Assembly: GCF_050003625.1 (NCBI RefSeq)
Contig: NC_134401.1
Location: forward strand, 96,016,852 to 96,080,851
Direction of reading: 5' to 3'
Length of the DNA stretch: 64,000 nt
From: Haematobia irritans
Lineage: Eukaryota > Arthropoda > Insecta > Diptera > Muscidae
Every line of letters begins with the position of its first letter. Position 1 is the first letter of the stretch. The notes beneath the pieces are model-generated. The model ran no database searches. It saw only the letters and a list, made by a program, of their open reading frames with translations, and was not told the origin of the DNA. The position numbers and the translations under genes were made by a program. Positions 23,801 to 35,700 of the stretch are shown here, in pieces.

Positions 23801-26800
23801 TTATCGTCCTTTTCGCTCTAGGACGCTTAGTTTAGGAGATATGGCAAAAATAAGTTTTTCATATAAAAATTTCAATTTTTTTTAGGTTTTGGGTGGATTT
23901 TTGAATTTTTGGAGGGTGGTCACGAATTATCGTCCTTTTCGCTGTAGGACGCATATTTAAGGAGATATGGCCAAAAGAAGTTTTTCATATAAAAATTTCA
24001 ATTTTTTTAGGATTTGGGTGGATTTTTGAATTTTTTGAGGGTGGTCACGAATTATCGTCCTTTGCGCTATAGGACGCATATTTAAGGAGATATGGCCAAA
24101 AGAAGTTTTTCATATAAAAATTTCAATTTTTTTAGGTTTTGGGTGGACTTTTGAATTTTTTGAGGGTGGGCACGAATTATCGTCCTTTTCGCTCTAGGAC
24201 GCTTTGTTTAGGAGATATGGCCAAAATAAGTTTTTCATATAAAAATTTCAATTTTTTTAGGATTTGGGTGGATTTTTCAATTTTTTGAGGGTGGTCACGA
24301 ATTATCGTCCTTTTCGCTCTAGGACGCTTAGTTTAGGAGATATGGCCAAAAGAAGTTTTTCATATAAAAAATTCAATTTTTTTAGGATTTGGGTGGATTT
24401 TTCAATTTTTTGAGGGTGGTCACGAATTATCGTCCTTTTCGCTCTAGGACGCATATTTAAGGAGATATGGCCAAAAGAAGTTTTTCATATAAAAATTTCA
24501 ATTTTTTTAGGATTTGGGTGGATTTTTCAATTTTTTGATGGTGGTCACAAATTATCGTCCTTTTCGCTCTAGGACGCATATTTAAGGAGATATGGCTAAA
24601 AGAATTTTTTCATATAAAAATTTCAATTTTTTTAGGTTTTGGGTGGATTTTTGAATTTTTTGAGGGTGGTCACGAATTATCGTCCTTTTCGCTTCAATTT
24701 TTTTAGGATTTGGGTGGATTTTTGAATTTTTTGAGGGTGGTCACGAATTATCGTCCTTTGCGCTATAGGACGCATATTTAAGGAGATATGGCCAAAAGAA
24801 GTTTTTCATATAAAAATTTCAATTTTTTTAGGTTTTGGGTGGACTTTTGAATTTTTTGAGGGTGGGCACGAATTATCGTCCTTTTCGCTCTAGGACGCTT
24901 TGTTTAGGAGATATGGCCAAAATAAGTTTTTCATATAAAAATTTCAATTTTTTTAGGATTTGGGTGGATTTTTCAATTTTTTGAGGGTGGTCACGAATTA
25001 TCGTCCTTTTCGCTCTAGGACGCTTAGTTTAGGAGATATGGCCAAAAGAAGTTTTTCATATAAAAAATTCAATTTTTTTAGGATTTGGGTGGATTTTTCA
25101 ATTTTTTGAGGGTGGTCACGAATTATCGTCCTTTTCGCTCTAGGACGCATATTTAAGGAGATATGGCCAAAAGAAGTTTTTCATATAAAAATTTCAATTT
25201 TTTTAGGATTTGGGTGGATTTTTCAATTTTTTGATGGTGGTCACAAATTATCGTCCTTTTCGCTCTAGGACGCATATTTAAGGAGATATGGCTAAAAGAA
25301 TTTTTTCATATAAAAATTTCAATTTTTTTAGGTTTTGGGTGGATTTTTGAATTTTTTGAGGGTGGTCACGAATTATCGTCCTTTTCGCTGTAGGACGCAT
25401 ATTTAAGGAGATATGGCCAAAAGAAGTTTTTCATATAAAAATTTCAATTTTTTTAGGTTTTGGGTGGATTTTTCAATTTTTTGATGGTGGTCACGAATTA
25501 TCGTCCTTTTCGCTCTAGGACGCATATTTAAAGAGATATGGTCAAAAGAAGTTTTTCATATAAAAATTTCAATTTTTTTAGGTTTTGGGTGGATTTTTGA
25601 ATTTTTTGAGGGTGGTCACGAATTATCGTCCTTTTCGCTCTAGGACGCATATTTAAGGAGATATGGCCAAAATAAGTTTTGCATATAAAAATTTCAATTT
25701 TTTTAGGTTTTGGGTGGATTTTTCAATTTTTTGAGGGTGGTCACGAATTATCGTCCTTTTCGCTCTAGGACGCTTAGTTTAGGAGATATGGCCAAAATAA
25801 GTTTTTCATATAAAAATTTCAATTTTTTTAGGATTTGGGTGGATTTTTCAATTTTTTGATGGTGGTCACGAATTATCGTCCTTTTCGCTCTAGGACGCAT
25901 ATTTAAGGAGATATGGCCAAAAGAAGTTTTTCATATGAAAATTTCATTTTTTTTAGGTTTTGGGTGGATTTTTGATTTTTTTGAGAGTGGTCACGAATTA
26001 TCGTCCTTTTCGCTCTAGGACGCATATTTAAGGAGATATGGCCAAAAGAAGTTTTTCATATAAAAATTTCAATTTTTTTAGGTTTTGGGTGGATTTTTGA
26101 ATATTTTGAGGGTGGTCACGAATTATCGTCCTTTTCGCTCTAGGACGCATATTTAAGGAGATATGGCCAAAAGAAGTTTTTCATATAAAAATTTCAATTT
26201 TTGTAGGTTTTGGGTGGATTTTTGAATTTTTTGAGGGTGGTCACGAATTATCGTCCTTTGCGCTATAGGACGCATATTTAAGGAGATATGGCCAAAAGAA
26301 GTTTTTCATACAAAAATTTCAATTTTTTTAGGTTTTGGGTGGATTTTTGAATTTTTTGAGGGTGGTCACGAATTATCGTCCTTTGCGCTATAGGACGCAT
26401 ATTTAAGGAGATATGGCCAAAAGAAGTTTTTCATATAAAAATTTCAATTTTTTTAGGTTTCGGGTGGATTTTTGAATTTTTTGAGGGTGGGCACGAATTA
26501 TCGTCCTTTTCGCTCTAGGACGCTTAGTTTAGGAGATATGGCCAAAATAAGTTTTTCATATAAAAATTTCAATTTTTTTAGGTTTTGGGTGGATTTTTGA
26601 ATTTTTTGAGGGTGGTCACGAATTATCGTCCTTTTCGCTCTAGGACGCTTAGTTTAGGAGATATGGCCAAAATAAGTTTTTCATATAAAAATTTCAATTT
26701 TTTTAGGTTTTGGGTGGATTTTTGAATATTTTGAGGGTGGTCACGAATTATCGTCCTTTTCGCTCTAGGACGCATATTTAAAGAGATATGGTCAAAAGAA

Positions 26801-26950
26801 GTTTTTCATATAAAAATTTCAATTTTTTTAGGTTTTGGGTGGATTTTTGAATTTTTTGAGGGTGGTCACGAATTATCGTCCTTTTCGCTCTAGGACGCAT
26901 ATTTAAGGAGATATGGCCAAAATAAGTTTTTCATATAAAAATTTCAATTT
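10700..26950 (+). repeat. Segmental duplication, offset about 11.31-11.44 kb
   Basis: Satellite at about 10,700-15,640 recurs at about 22,140-26,950. Shared landmarks: TTAGTATTTGGG (10,828 and 22,266), TAGTATTAGG (11,204 and 22,641), the joint GAGGGAATTATCG lacking TGGTCACG (about 11,610 and 22,922), the one-T-run-shorter GAATTTTTGAGGG (about 12,220 and 23,527), CGCTTCAATTTTT (13,379 and 24,691), and CATACAAAAATTTC (about 14,995 and 26,307). The offset is 11,437 before about 11,280 and about 11,312 after it, because the left copy carries one extra monomer containing CATATGAAAA and GAGAGTGG. Confidence 0.85.
15334..16459 (+). repeat. 5-monomer repeat, shared by the 14.5-kb copy
   Basis: About 500 bp starting near 15,334 recurs near 15,959, spaced 625 bp (5 monomers). 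It runs through GAATATTTTG (15,411 and 16,036), the TAAAGAGATATGGTC monomer and the rare GGATTTTTAAATTTTTTG (15,661 and 16,286). The same pair is seen at about 29,842-30,967 in the large duplicate, so this short duplication predates the 14.5-kb one. Confidence 0.8.
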
Positions 26951-29900
26951 TTTTAGGTTTTGGGTGGATTTTTGAATTTTTTGAGGGTGGTCACGAATTA
27001 TCGTCCTTTTCGCTCTAGGACGCATATTTAAGGAGATATGGCCAAAATAAGTTTTGCATATAAAAATTTCAATTTTTTTAGGTTTTGGGTGGATTTTTCA
27101 ATTTTTTGAGGGTGGTCACGAATTATCGTCCTTTTCGCTCTAGGACGCTTAGTTTAGGAGATATGGCCAAAATAAGTTTTTCATATAAAAATTTCAATTT
27201 TTTTAGGATTTGGGTGGATTTTTCAATTTTTTGATGGTGGTCACGAATTATCGTCCTTTTCGCTCTAGGACGCATATTTAAGGAGATATGGCCAAAAGAA
27301 GTTTTTCATATGAAAATTTCATTTTTTTTAGGTTTTGGGTGGACTTTTGAATTTTTTGAGGGTGGGCACGAATTATCGTCCTTTTCGCTCTAGGACGCTT
27401 TGTTTAGGAGATATGGCCAAAATAAGTTTTTCATATAAAAATTTCAATTTTTTTAGGATTTGGGTGGATTTTTCAATTTTTTGAGGGTGGTCACGAATTA
27501 TCGTCCTTTTCGCTCTAGGACGCTTAGTTTAGGAGATATGGCCAAAAGAAGTTTTTCATATAAAAAATTCAATTTTTTTAGGATTTGGGTGGATTTTTCA
27601 ATTTTTTGAGGGTGGTCACGAATTATCGTCCTTTTCGCTCTAGGACGCATATTTAAGGAGATATGGCCAAAAGAAGTTTTTCATATAAAAATTTCAATTT
27701 TTTTAGGATTTGGGTGGATTTTTCAATTTTTTGATGGTGGTCACAAATTATCGTCCTTTTCGCTCTAGGACGCATATTTAAGGAGATATGGCTAAAAGAA
27801 TTTTTTCATATAAAAATTTCAATTTTTTTAGGTTTTGGGTGGATTTTTGAATTTTTTGAGGGTGGTCACGAATTATCGTCCTTTTCGCTTCAATTTTTTT
27901 AGGATTTGGGTGGATTTTTGAATTTTTTGAGGGTGGTCACGAATTATCGTCCTTTGCGCTATAGGACGCATATTTAAGGAGATATGGCCAAAAGAAGTTT
28001 TTCATATAAAAATTTCAATTTTTTTAGGTTTTGGGTGGACTTTTGAATTTTTTGAGGGTGGGCACGAATTATCGTCCTTTTCGCTCTAGGACGCTTTGTT
28101 TAGGAGATATGGCCAAAATAAGTTTTTCATATAAAAATTTCAATTTTTTTAGGATTTGGGTGGATTTTTCAATTTTTTGAGGGTGGTCACGAATTATCGT
28201 CCTTTTCGCTCTAGGACGCTTAGTTTAGGAGATATGGCCAAAAGAAGTTTTTCATATAAAAAATTCAATTTTTTTAGGATTTGGGTGGATTTTTCAATTT
28301 TTTGAGGGTGGTCACGAATTATCGTCCTTTTCGCTCTAGGACGCATATTTAAGGAGATATGGCCAAAAGAAGTTTTTCATATAAAAATTTCAATTTTTTT
28401 AGGATTTGGGTGGATTTTTCAATTTTTTGATGGTGGTCACAAATTATCGTCCTTTTCGCTCTAGGACGCATATTTAAGGAGATATGGCTAAAAGAATTTT
28501 TTCATATAAAAATTTCAATTTTTTTAGGTTTTGGGTGGATTTTTGAATTTTTTGAGGGTGGTCACGAATTATCGTCCTTTTCGCTGTAGGACGCATATTT
28601 AAGGAGATATGGCCAAAAGAAGTTTTTCATATAAAAATTTCAATTTTTTTAGGTTTTGGGTGGATTTTTCAATTTTTTGATGGTGGTCACGAATTATCGT
28701 CCTTTTCGCTCTAGGACGCATATTTAAAGAGATATGGTCAAAAGAAGTTTTTCATATAAAAATTTCAATTTTTTTAGGTTTTGGGTGGATTTTTGAATTT
28801 TTTGAGGGTGGTCACGAATTATCGTCCTTTTCGCTCTAGGACGCATATTTAAGGAGATATGGCCAAAATAAGTTTTGCATATAAAAATTTCAATTTTTTT
28901 AGGTTTTGGGTGGATTTTTCAATTTTTTGAGGGTGGTCACGAATTATCGTCCTTTTCGCTCTAGGACGCTTAGTTTAGGAGATATGGCCAAAATAAGTTT
29001 TTCATATAAAAATTTCAATTTTTTTAGGATTTGGGTGGATTTTTCAATTTTTTGATGGTGGTCACGAATTATCGTCCTTTTCGCTCTAGGACGCATATTT
29101 AAGGAGATATGGCCAAAAGAAGTTTTTCATATGAAAATTTCATTTTTTTTAGGTTTTGGGTGGATTTTTGATTTTTTTGAGAGTGGTCACGAATTATCGT
29201 CCTTTTCGCTCTAGGACGCATATTTAAGGAGATATGGCCAAAAGAAGTTTTTCATATAAAAATTTCAATTTTTTTAGGTTTTGGGTGGATTTTTGAATAT
29301 TTTGAGGGTGGTCACGAATTATCGTCCTTTTCGCTCTAGGACGCATATTTAAGGAGATATGGCCAAAAGAAGTTTTTCATATAAAAATTTCAATTTTTGT
29401 AGGTTTTGGGTGGATTTTTGAATTTTTTGAGGGTGGTCACGAATTATCGTCCTTTGCGCTATAGGACGCATATTTAAGGAGATATGGCCAAAAGAAGTTT
29501 TTCATACAAAAATTTCAATTTTTTTAGGTTTTGGGTGGATTTTTGAATTTTTTGAGGGTGGTCACGAATTATCGTCCTTTGCGCTATAGGACGCATATTT
29601 AAGGAGATATGGCCAAAAGAAGTTTTTCATATAAAAATTTCAATTTTTTTAGGTTTCGGGTGGATTTTTGAATTTTTTGAGGGTGGGCACGAATTATCGT
29701 CCTTTTCGCTCTAGGACGCTTAGTTTAGGAGATATGGCCAAAATAAGTTTTTCATATAAAAATTTCAATTTTTTTAGGTTTTGGGTGGATTTTTGAATTT
29801 TTTGAGGGTGGTCACGAATTATCGTCCTTTTCGCTCTAGGACGCTTAGTTTAGGAGATATGGCCAAAATAAGTTTTTCATATAAAAATTTCAATTTTTTT

Positions 29901-32670
29901 AGGTTTTGGGTGGATTTTTGAATATTTTGAGGGTGGTCACGAATTATCGTCCTTTTCGCTCTAGGACGCATATTTAAAGAGATATGGTCAAAAGAAGTTT
30001 TTCATATAAAAATTTCAATTTTTTTAGGTTTTGGGTGGATTTTTGAATTTTTTGAGGGTGGTCACGAATTATCGTCCTTTTCGCTCTAGGACGCATATTT
30101 AAGGAGATATGGCCAAAATAAGTTTTTCATATAAAAATTTCAATTTTTTTAGGATTTGGGTGGATTTTTAAATTTTTTGAGGGTGGTCACGAATTATCGT
30201 CCTTTTCGCTCTAGGACGCATATTTAAGGAGATATGGCCAAAAGAAGTTTTTCATATAAAAATTTCAATTTTTTTAGGTTTTGGGTGGATTTTTGAATTT
30301 TTTGAGGGTGGTCACGAATTATCGTCCTTTTCGCTCTAGGACGCATATTTAAGGAGATATGGCCAAAAGAAGTTTTTCATATAAAAATTTCAATTTTTTT
30401 AGGTTTTGGGTGGATTTTTGAATTTTTTGAGGGTGGTCACGAATTATCGTCCTTTGCGCTAGAGGACGCTTAGTTTAGGAGATATGGCCAAAATAAGTTT
30501 TTCATATAAAAATTTCAATTTTTTTAGGTTTTGGGTGGATTTTTGAATATTTTGAGGGTGGTCACGAATTATCGTCCTTTTCGCTCTAGGACGCATATTT
30601 AAAGAGATATGGTCAAAAGAAGTTTTTCATATAAAAATTTCAATTTTTTTAGGTTTTGGGTGGATTTTTGAATTTTTTGAGGGTGGTCACGAATTATCGT
30701 CCTTTTCGCTCTAGGACGCATATTTAAGGAGATATGGCCAAAATAAGTTTTTCATATAAAAATTTCAATTTTTTTAGGATTTGGGTGGATTTTTAAATTT
30801 TTTGAGGGTGGTCACGAATTATCGTCCTTTTCGCTCTAGGACGCATATTTAAGGAGATATGGCCAAAAGAAGTTTTTCATATAAAAATTTCAATTTTTTT
30901 AGGTTTTGGGTGGATTTTTGAATTTTTTGAGGGTGGTCACGAATTATCGTCCTTTTCGCTCTAGGACGCTTAGTTTAGGAGATATGGCCAAAAGAAGTTT
31001 TTCATATAAAAAATTCAATTTTTTTAGGATTTGGGTGGATTTTTCAATTTTTTGAGGGTGGTCACGAATTATCGTCCTTTTCGCTCTAGGACGCATATTT
31101 AAGGAGATATGGCCAAAAGAAGTTTTTCATATAAAAATTTCAATTTTTTTAGGATTTGGGTGGATTTTTCAATTTTTTGATGGTGGTCACAAATTATCGT
31201 CCTTTTCGCTCTAGGACGCATATTTAAGGAGATATGGCTAAAAGAATTTTTTCATATAAAAATTTCAATTTTTTTAGGTTTTGGGTGGATTTTTGAATTT
31301 TTTGAGGGTGGTCACGAATTATCGTCCTTTTCGCTGTAGGACGCATATTTAAGGAGATATGGCCAAAAGAAGTTTTTCATATAAAAATTTCAATTTTTTT
31401 AGGTTTTGGGTGGATTTTTCAATTTTTTGATGGTGGTCACGAATTATCGTCCTTTTCGCTCTAGGACGCATATTTAAAGAGATATGGTCAAAAGAAGTTT
31501 TTCATATAAAAATTTCAATTTTTTTAGGTTTTGGGTGGATTTTTGAATTTTTTGAGGGTGGTCACGAATTATCGTCCTTTTCGCTCTAGGACGCATATTT
31601 AAGGAGATATGGCCAAAATAAGTTTTGCATATAAAAATTTCAATTTTTTTAGGTTTTGGGTGGATTTTTCAATTTTTTGAGGGTGGTCACGAATTATCGT
31701 CCTTTTCGCTCTAGGACGCATATTTAAGGAGATATGGCCAAAAGAAGTTTTTCATATGAAAATTTCATTTTTTTTAGGTTTTGGGTGGATTTTTGATTTT
31801 TTTGAGAGTGGTCACGAATTATCGTCCTTTTCGCTCTAGGACGCATATTTAAGGAGATATGGCCAAAAGAAGTTTTTCATATAAAAATTTCAATTTTTTT
31901 AGGTTTTGGGTGGATTTTTGAATATTTTGAGGGTGGTCACGAATTATCGTCCTTTTCGCTCTAGGACGCATATTTAAGGAGATATGGCCAAAAGAAGTTT
32001 TTCATATAAAAATTTCAATTTTTGTAGGTTTTGGGTGGATTTTTGAATTTTTTGAGGGTGGTCACGAATTATCGTCCTTTGCGCTATAGGACGCATATTT
32101 AAGGAGATATGGCCAAAAGAAGTTTTTCATATAAAAATTTAAATTTTTTTAGGTTTTGGGTGGATTTTTGAATTTTTTGAGGGTGGTCACGAATTATCGT
32201 CCTTTGCGCTATAGGACGCATATTTAAGGAGATATGGCCAAAAGAAGTTTTTCATATAAAAATTTCAATTTTTTTAGGTTTCGGGTGGATTTTTGAATTT
32301 TTTGAGGGTGGGCACGAATTATCGTCCTTTTCGCTCTAGGACGCTTAGTTTAGGAGATATGGCCAAAATAAGTTTTTCATATAAAAATTTCAATTTTTTT
32401 AGGTTTTGGGTGGATTTTTGAATTTTTTGAGGGTGGTCACGAATTATCGTCCTTTTCGCTCTAGGACGCTTAGTTTAGGAGATATGGCCAAAATAAGTTT
32501 TTCATATAAAAATTTCAATTTTTTTAGGTTTTGGGTGGATTTTTGAATATTTTGAGGGTGGTCACGAATTATCGTCCTTTTCGCTCTAGGACGCATATTT
32601 AAAGAGATATGGTCAAAAGAAGTTTTTCATATAAAAATTTCAATTTTTTTAGGTTTTGGGTGGATTTTTG

Positions 32671-32718
32671 AATTTTTTGAGGGTGGTCACGAATTATCGT
32701 GACCACCCTCAAAAAATT
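32671..32718. repeat. Fold-back palindrome in satellite
   Basis: A perfect inverted repeat: left arm 32,671-32,691 (ends GGGTGGTCACG), 6-nt loop AATTAT, right arm 32,698-32,718 (starts CGTGACCACCC). Each arm is 21 bp. The inverted stretch replaces the CCTTTTCGCTCTAGGACGCA part of the monomer and is the only antisense satellite sequence I found. Normal monomers already contain ACG-AATTAT-CGT here, a natural mini-hairpin that could seed a fold-back template switch. The matching place in the other large copy (about 18,411) lacks this monomer. Confidence 0.9.
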
Positions 32719-35700
32719 TAAGGAGATATGGCCAAAATAAGTTTTTCATATAAAAATTTAAATTTTTTTAGGATTTGGGTGGATTTTTAAATTTTTTGAG
32801 GGTGGTCACGAATTATCGTCCTTTTCGCTCTAGGACGCATATTTAAGGAGATATGGCCAAAAGAAGTTTTTCATATAAAAATTTCATTTTTTTTAGGATT
32901 TGGGTGGATTTTTCAATTTTTTGATGGTGGTCACAAATTATCGTCCTTTTCGCTCTAGGACGCATATTTAAGGAGATATGGCTTAAAGAAGTTTTTCATA
33001 TAAAAATTTCAATTTTTTTAGGTTTTGGGTGGATTTTTGAATTTTTTGAGGGTGGTCACGAATTATCGTCCTTTTCGCTGTAGGACGCATATTTAAGGAG
33101 ATATGGCCAAAAGAAGTTTTTCATATAAAAATTTCAATTTTTTTAGGTTTTGGGTGGATTTTTCAATTTTTTGATGGTGGTCACGAATTATCGTCCTTTT
33201 CGCTCTAGGACGCATATTTAGGGAGATATGGCCAAAAGAAGTTTTTCATATAAAAATTTCAATTTTTTTAGGTTTTGGGTGGATTTTTGAATTTTTTGAG
33301 GGTGGTCACGAATTATCGTCCTTTGCGCTATAGGACGCATATTTAAGGAGATATGGCCAAAAGAAGTTTTTCATATAAAAATTTCAATTTTTTTAGGTTT
33401 TGGGTGGATTTTTCAATTTTTTGATGGTGGTCACGAATTATCGTCCTTTTCGCTCTAGGACGCATATTTAAGGAGATATGGCCAAAAGAAGTTTTTCATA
33501 TAAAAATTAAATTTTTTTTAGGTTTTGGGTGGATTTTTGAATTTTTTGAGGGTGGTCACGAATTATCGTCCTTTTCGCTCTAGGACGCATATTTAAGGAG
33601 ATATGGCCAAAAGAAGTTTTTCATATAAAAATTTCAATTTTTTTAGAATTTGGGTGGATTTTTCAATTTTTTGATGGTGGTCACAAATTATCGTCCATTT
33701 CGCTCTAGGACGCATATTTAAGGAGATATGGCTAAAAGAAGTTTTTCATATAAAAATTTCAATTTTTTTAGGTTTTGGGTGGATTTTTGAATTTTTTGAT
33801 GGTGGTCACGAATTATCGTCCTTTTCGCTGTAGGACGCATATTTAAGGAGATATGGCCAAAAGAAGTTTTTCATATAAAAATTTCAATTTTTTTAGGTTT
33901 TGGGTGGATTTTTCAATTTTTTGATGGTGGTCACGAATTATCGTCCTTTTCGCTGTAGGACGCATATTTAAGGAGATATGGCCAAAAGAAGTTCTTCATA
34001 TAAAAATTACATTTTTTTTTAGGTTTTGGGTGGATTTTTGAATTTTTTGAGGGTGGTCACGAATTATCGTCCTTTTCGCTCTAGGACGCATATTAAAGAG
34101 ATATGGTCAAAAGAAGTTTTTCATATAAAAATTTCAATTTTTTTAGGTTTTGGGTGGATTTTTGAATTTTTTGAGGGTGGTCAAGAATTATCGTCCTTTT
34201 CGCTCTAGGACGCATATTTAAGGAGATATGGCCAAAATAAGTTTTTCATATAAAAATTTCAATTTTTTTAGGTTTTGGGTGGATTTTTGAATTTTTTGAG
34301 GGTGGTCACGAATTATCGTCCTTTTCGCTCTAGGACGCATATTTAAGGAGATATGGCCAAAAGAAGTTTTTCATATAAAAATTTCAATTTTTTTAGGTTT
34401 TGGGTGGATTTTTGAATTTTTTGAGGGTGGTCACGAATTATCGTCCTTTTCGCTCTAGGACGCTTAGTTTAGGAGATATGGCCAAAATAAGTTTTTCATA
34501 TAAAAATTTCAATTTTTTTAGGTTTTGGGTGGATTTTTGAATTTTTTGAGGGTGGGCACGAATTATCGTCGTTTTCGCTCTAGGACGCTTAGTTTAGGAG
34601 ATATGGCCAAAATAAGTTTTTCATATAAAAATTTCAATTTTTTTAGGTTTTGGGTGGATTTTTGAATTTTTGGAGGGTGGTCACGAATTATCGTCCTTTT
34701 TGCTCTAGGACGCTTTGTTTAGGAGATATGGCCAAAATAAGTTTTTCATATAAAAATTTCAATTTTTTTAGGATTTGGGTGGATTTTTCAATTTTTTGAT
34801 GGTGGTCACGAATTATCGTCCTTTTCGCTCTAGGACGCTTAGTTTAGGAGATATGGCCAAAAGAAGTTTTTCATATAAAAATTTCAATTTTTTTAGGATT
34901 TGGGTGGATTTTTCAATTTTTTGAGGGTGGTCACGAATTATCGTCCTTTTCGCTCTAGGACGCTTAGTTTAGGAGATATGGCCAAAAGAAGTTTTTCATA
35001 TAAAAATTTCAATTTTTTTTAGGATTTGGGTGGATTTTTCAATTTTTTGAGGGTGGTCACGAATTATCGTCCTTTTCGCTCTAGGACGCATATTTAAGGA
35101 GATATGGCCAAAAGAAGTTTTTCATATAAAAATTTCAATTTTTTTTAGGATTTTGGTGGATTTTTCAATTTTTTGATGGTGGTCACAAATTATCGTCCTT
35201 TTCGCTCTAGGACGCATATTTAAGGAGATATGGCTAAAAGAATTTTTTCATATAAAAATTTCAATTTTTTTAGGTTTTGGGTGTATTTTTGAATTTTTTG
35301 AGGGTGGTCACGAATTATCGTCCTTTTCGCTCTAGGACGCTTAGTTTAGGAGATATGGCCAAAAGAAGTTTTTCATATAAAAATTTCATTTTTTTTAGGT
35401 TTTGGGTGGATTTTTGAATATTTTGAGGGTGGTCACGAATTATCGTCCTTTTCGCTCTAGGACGCATATTTAAAGAGATATGGTCAAAAGAAGTTTTTCA
35501 TATAAAAATTTCAATTTTTTTAGGTTTTGGGTGGATTTTTGAATTTTTTGAGGGTGGTCACGAATTATCGTCCTTTGCGCTATAGGACGCATATTTAAGG
35601 AGATATGGCCAAAAGAAGTTTTTCATATAAAAATTTCAATTTTTTTAGGTTTTGGGTGGATTTTTGAATTTTTTGAGGGTGGTCACGAATTATCGTCCTT

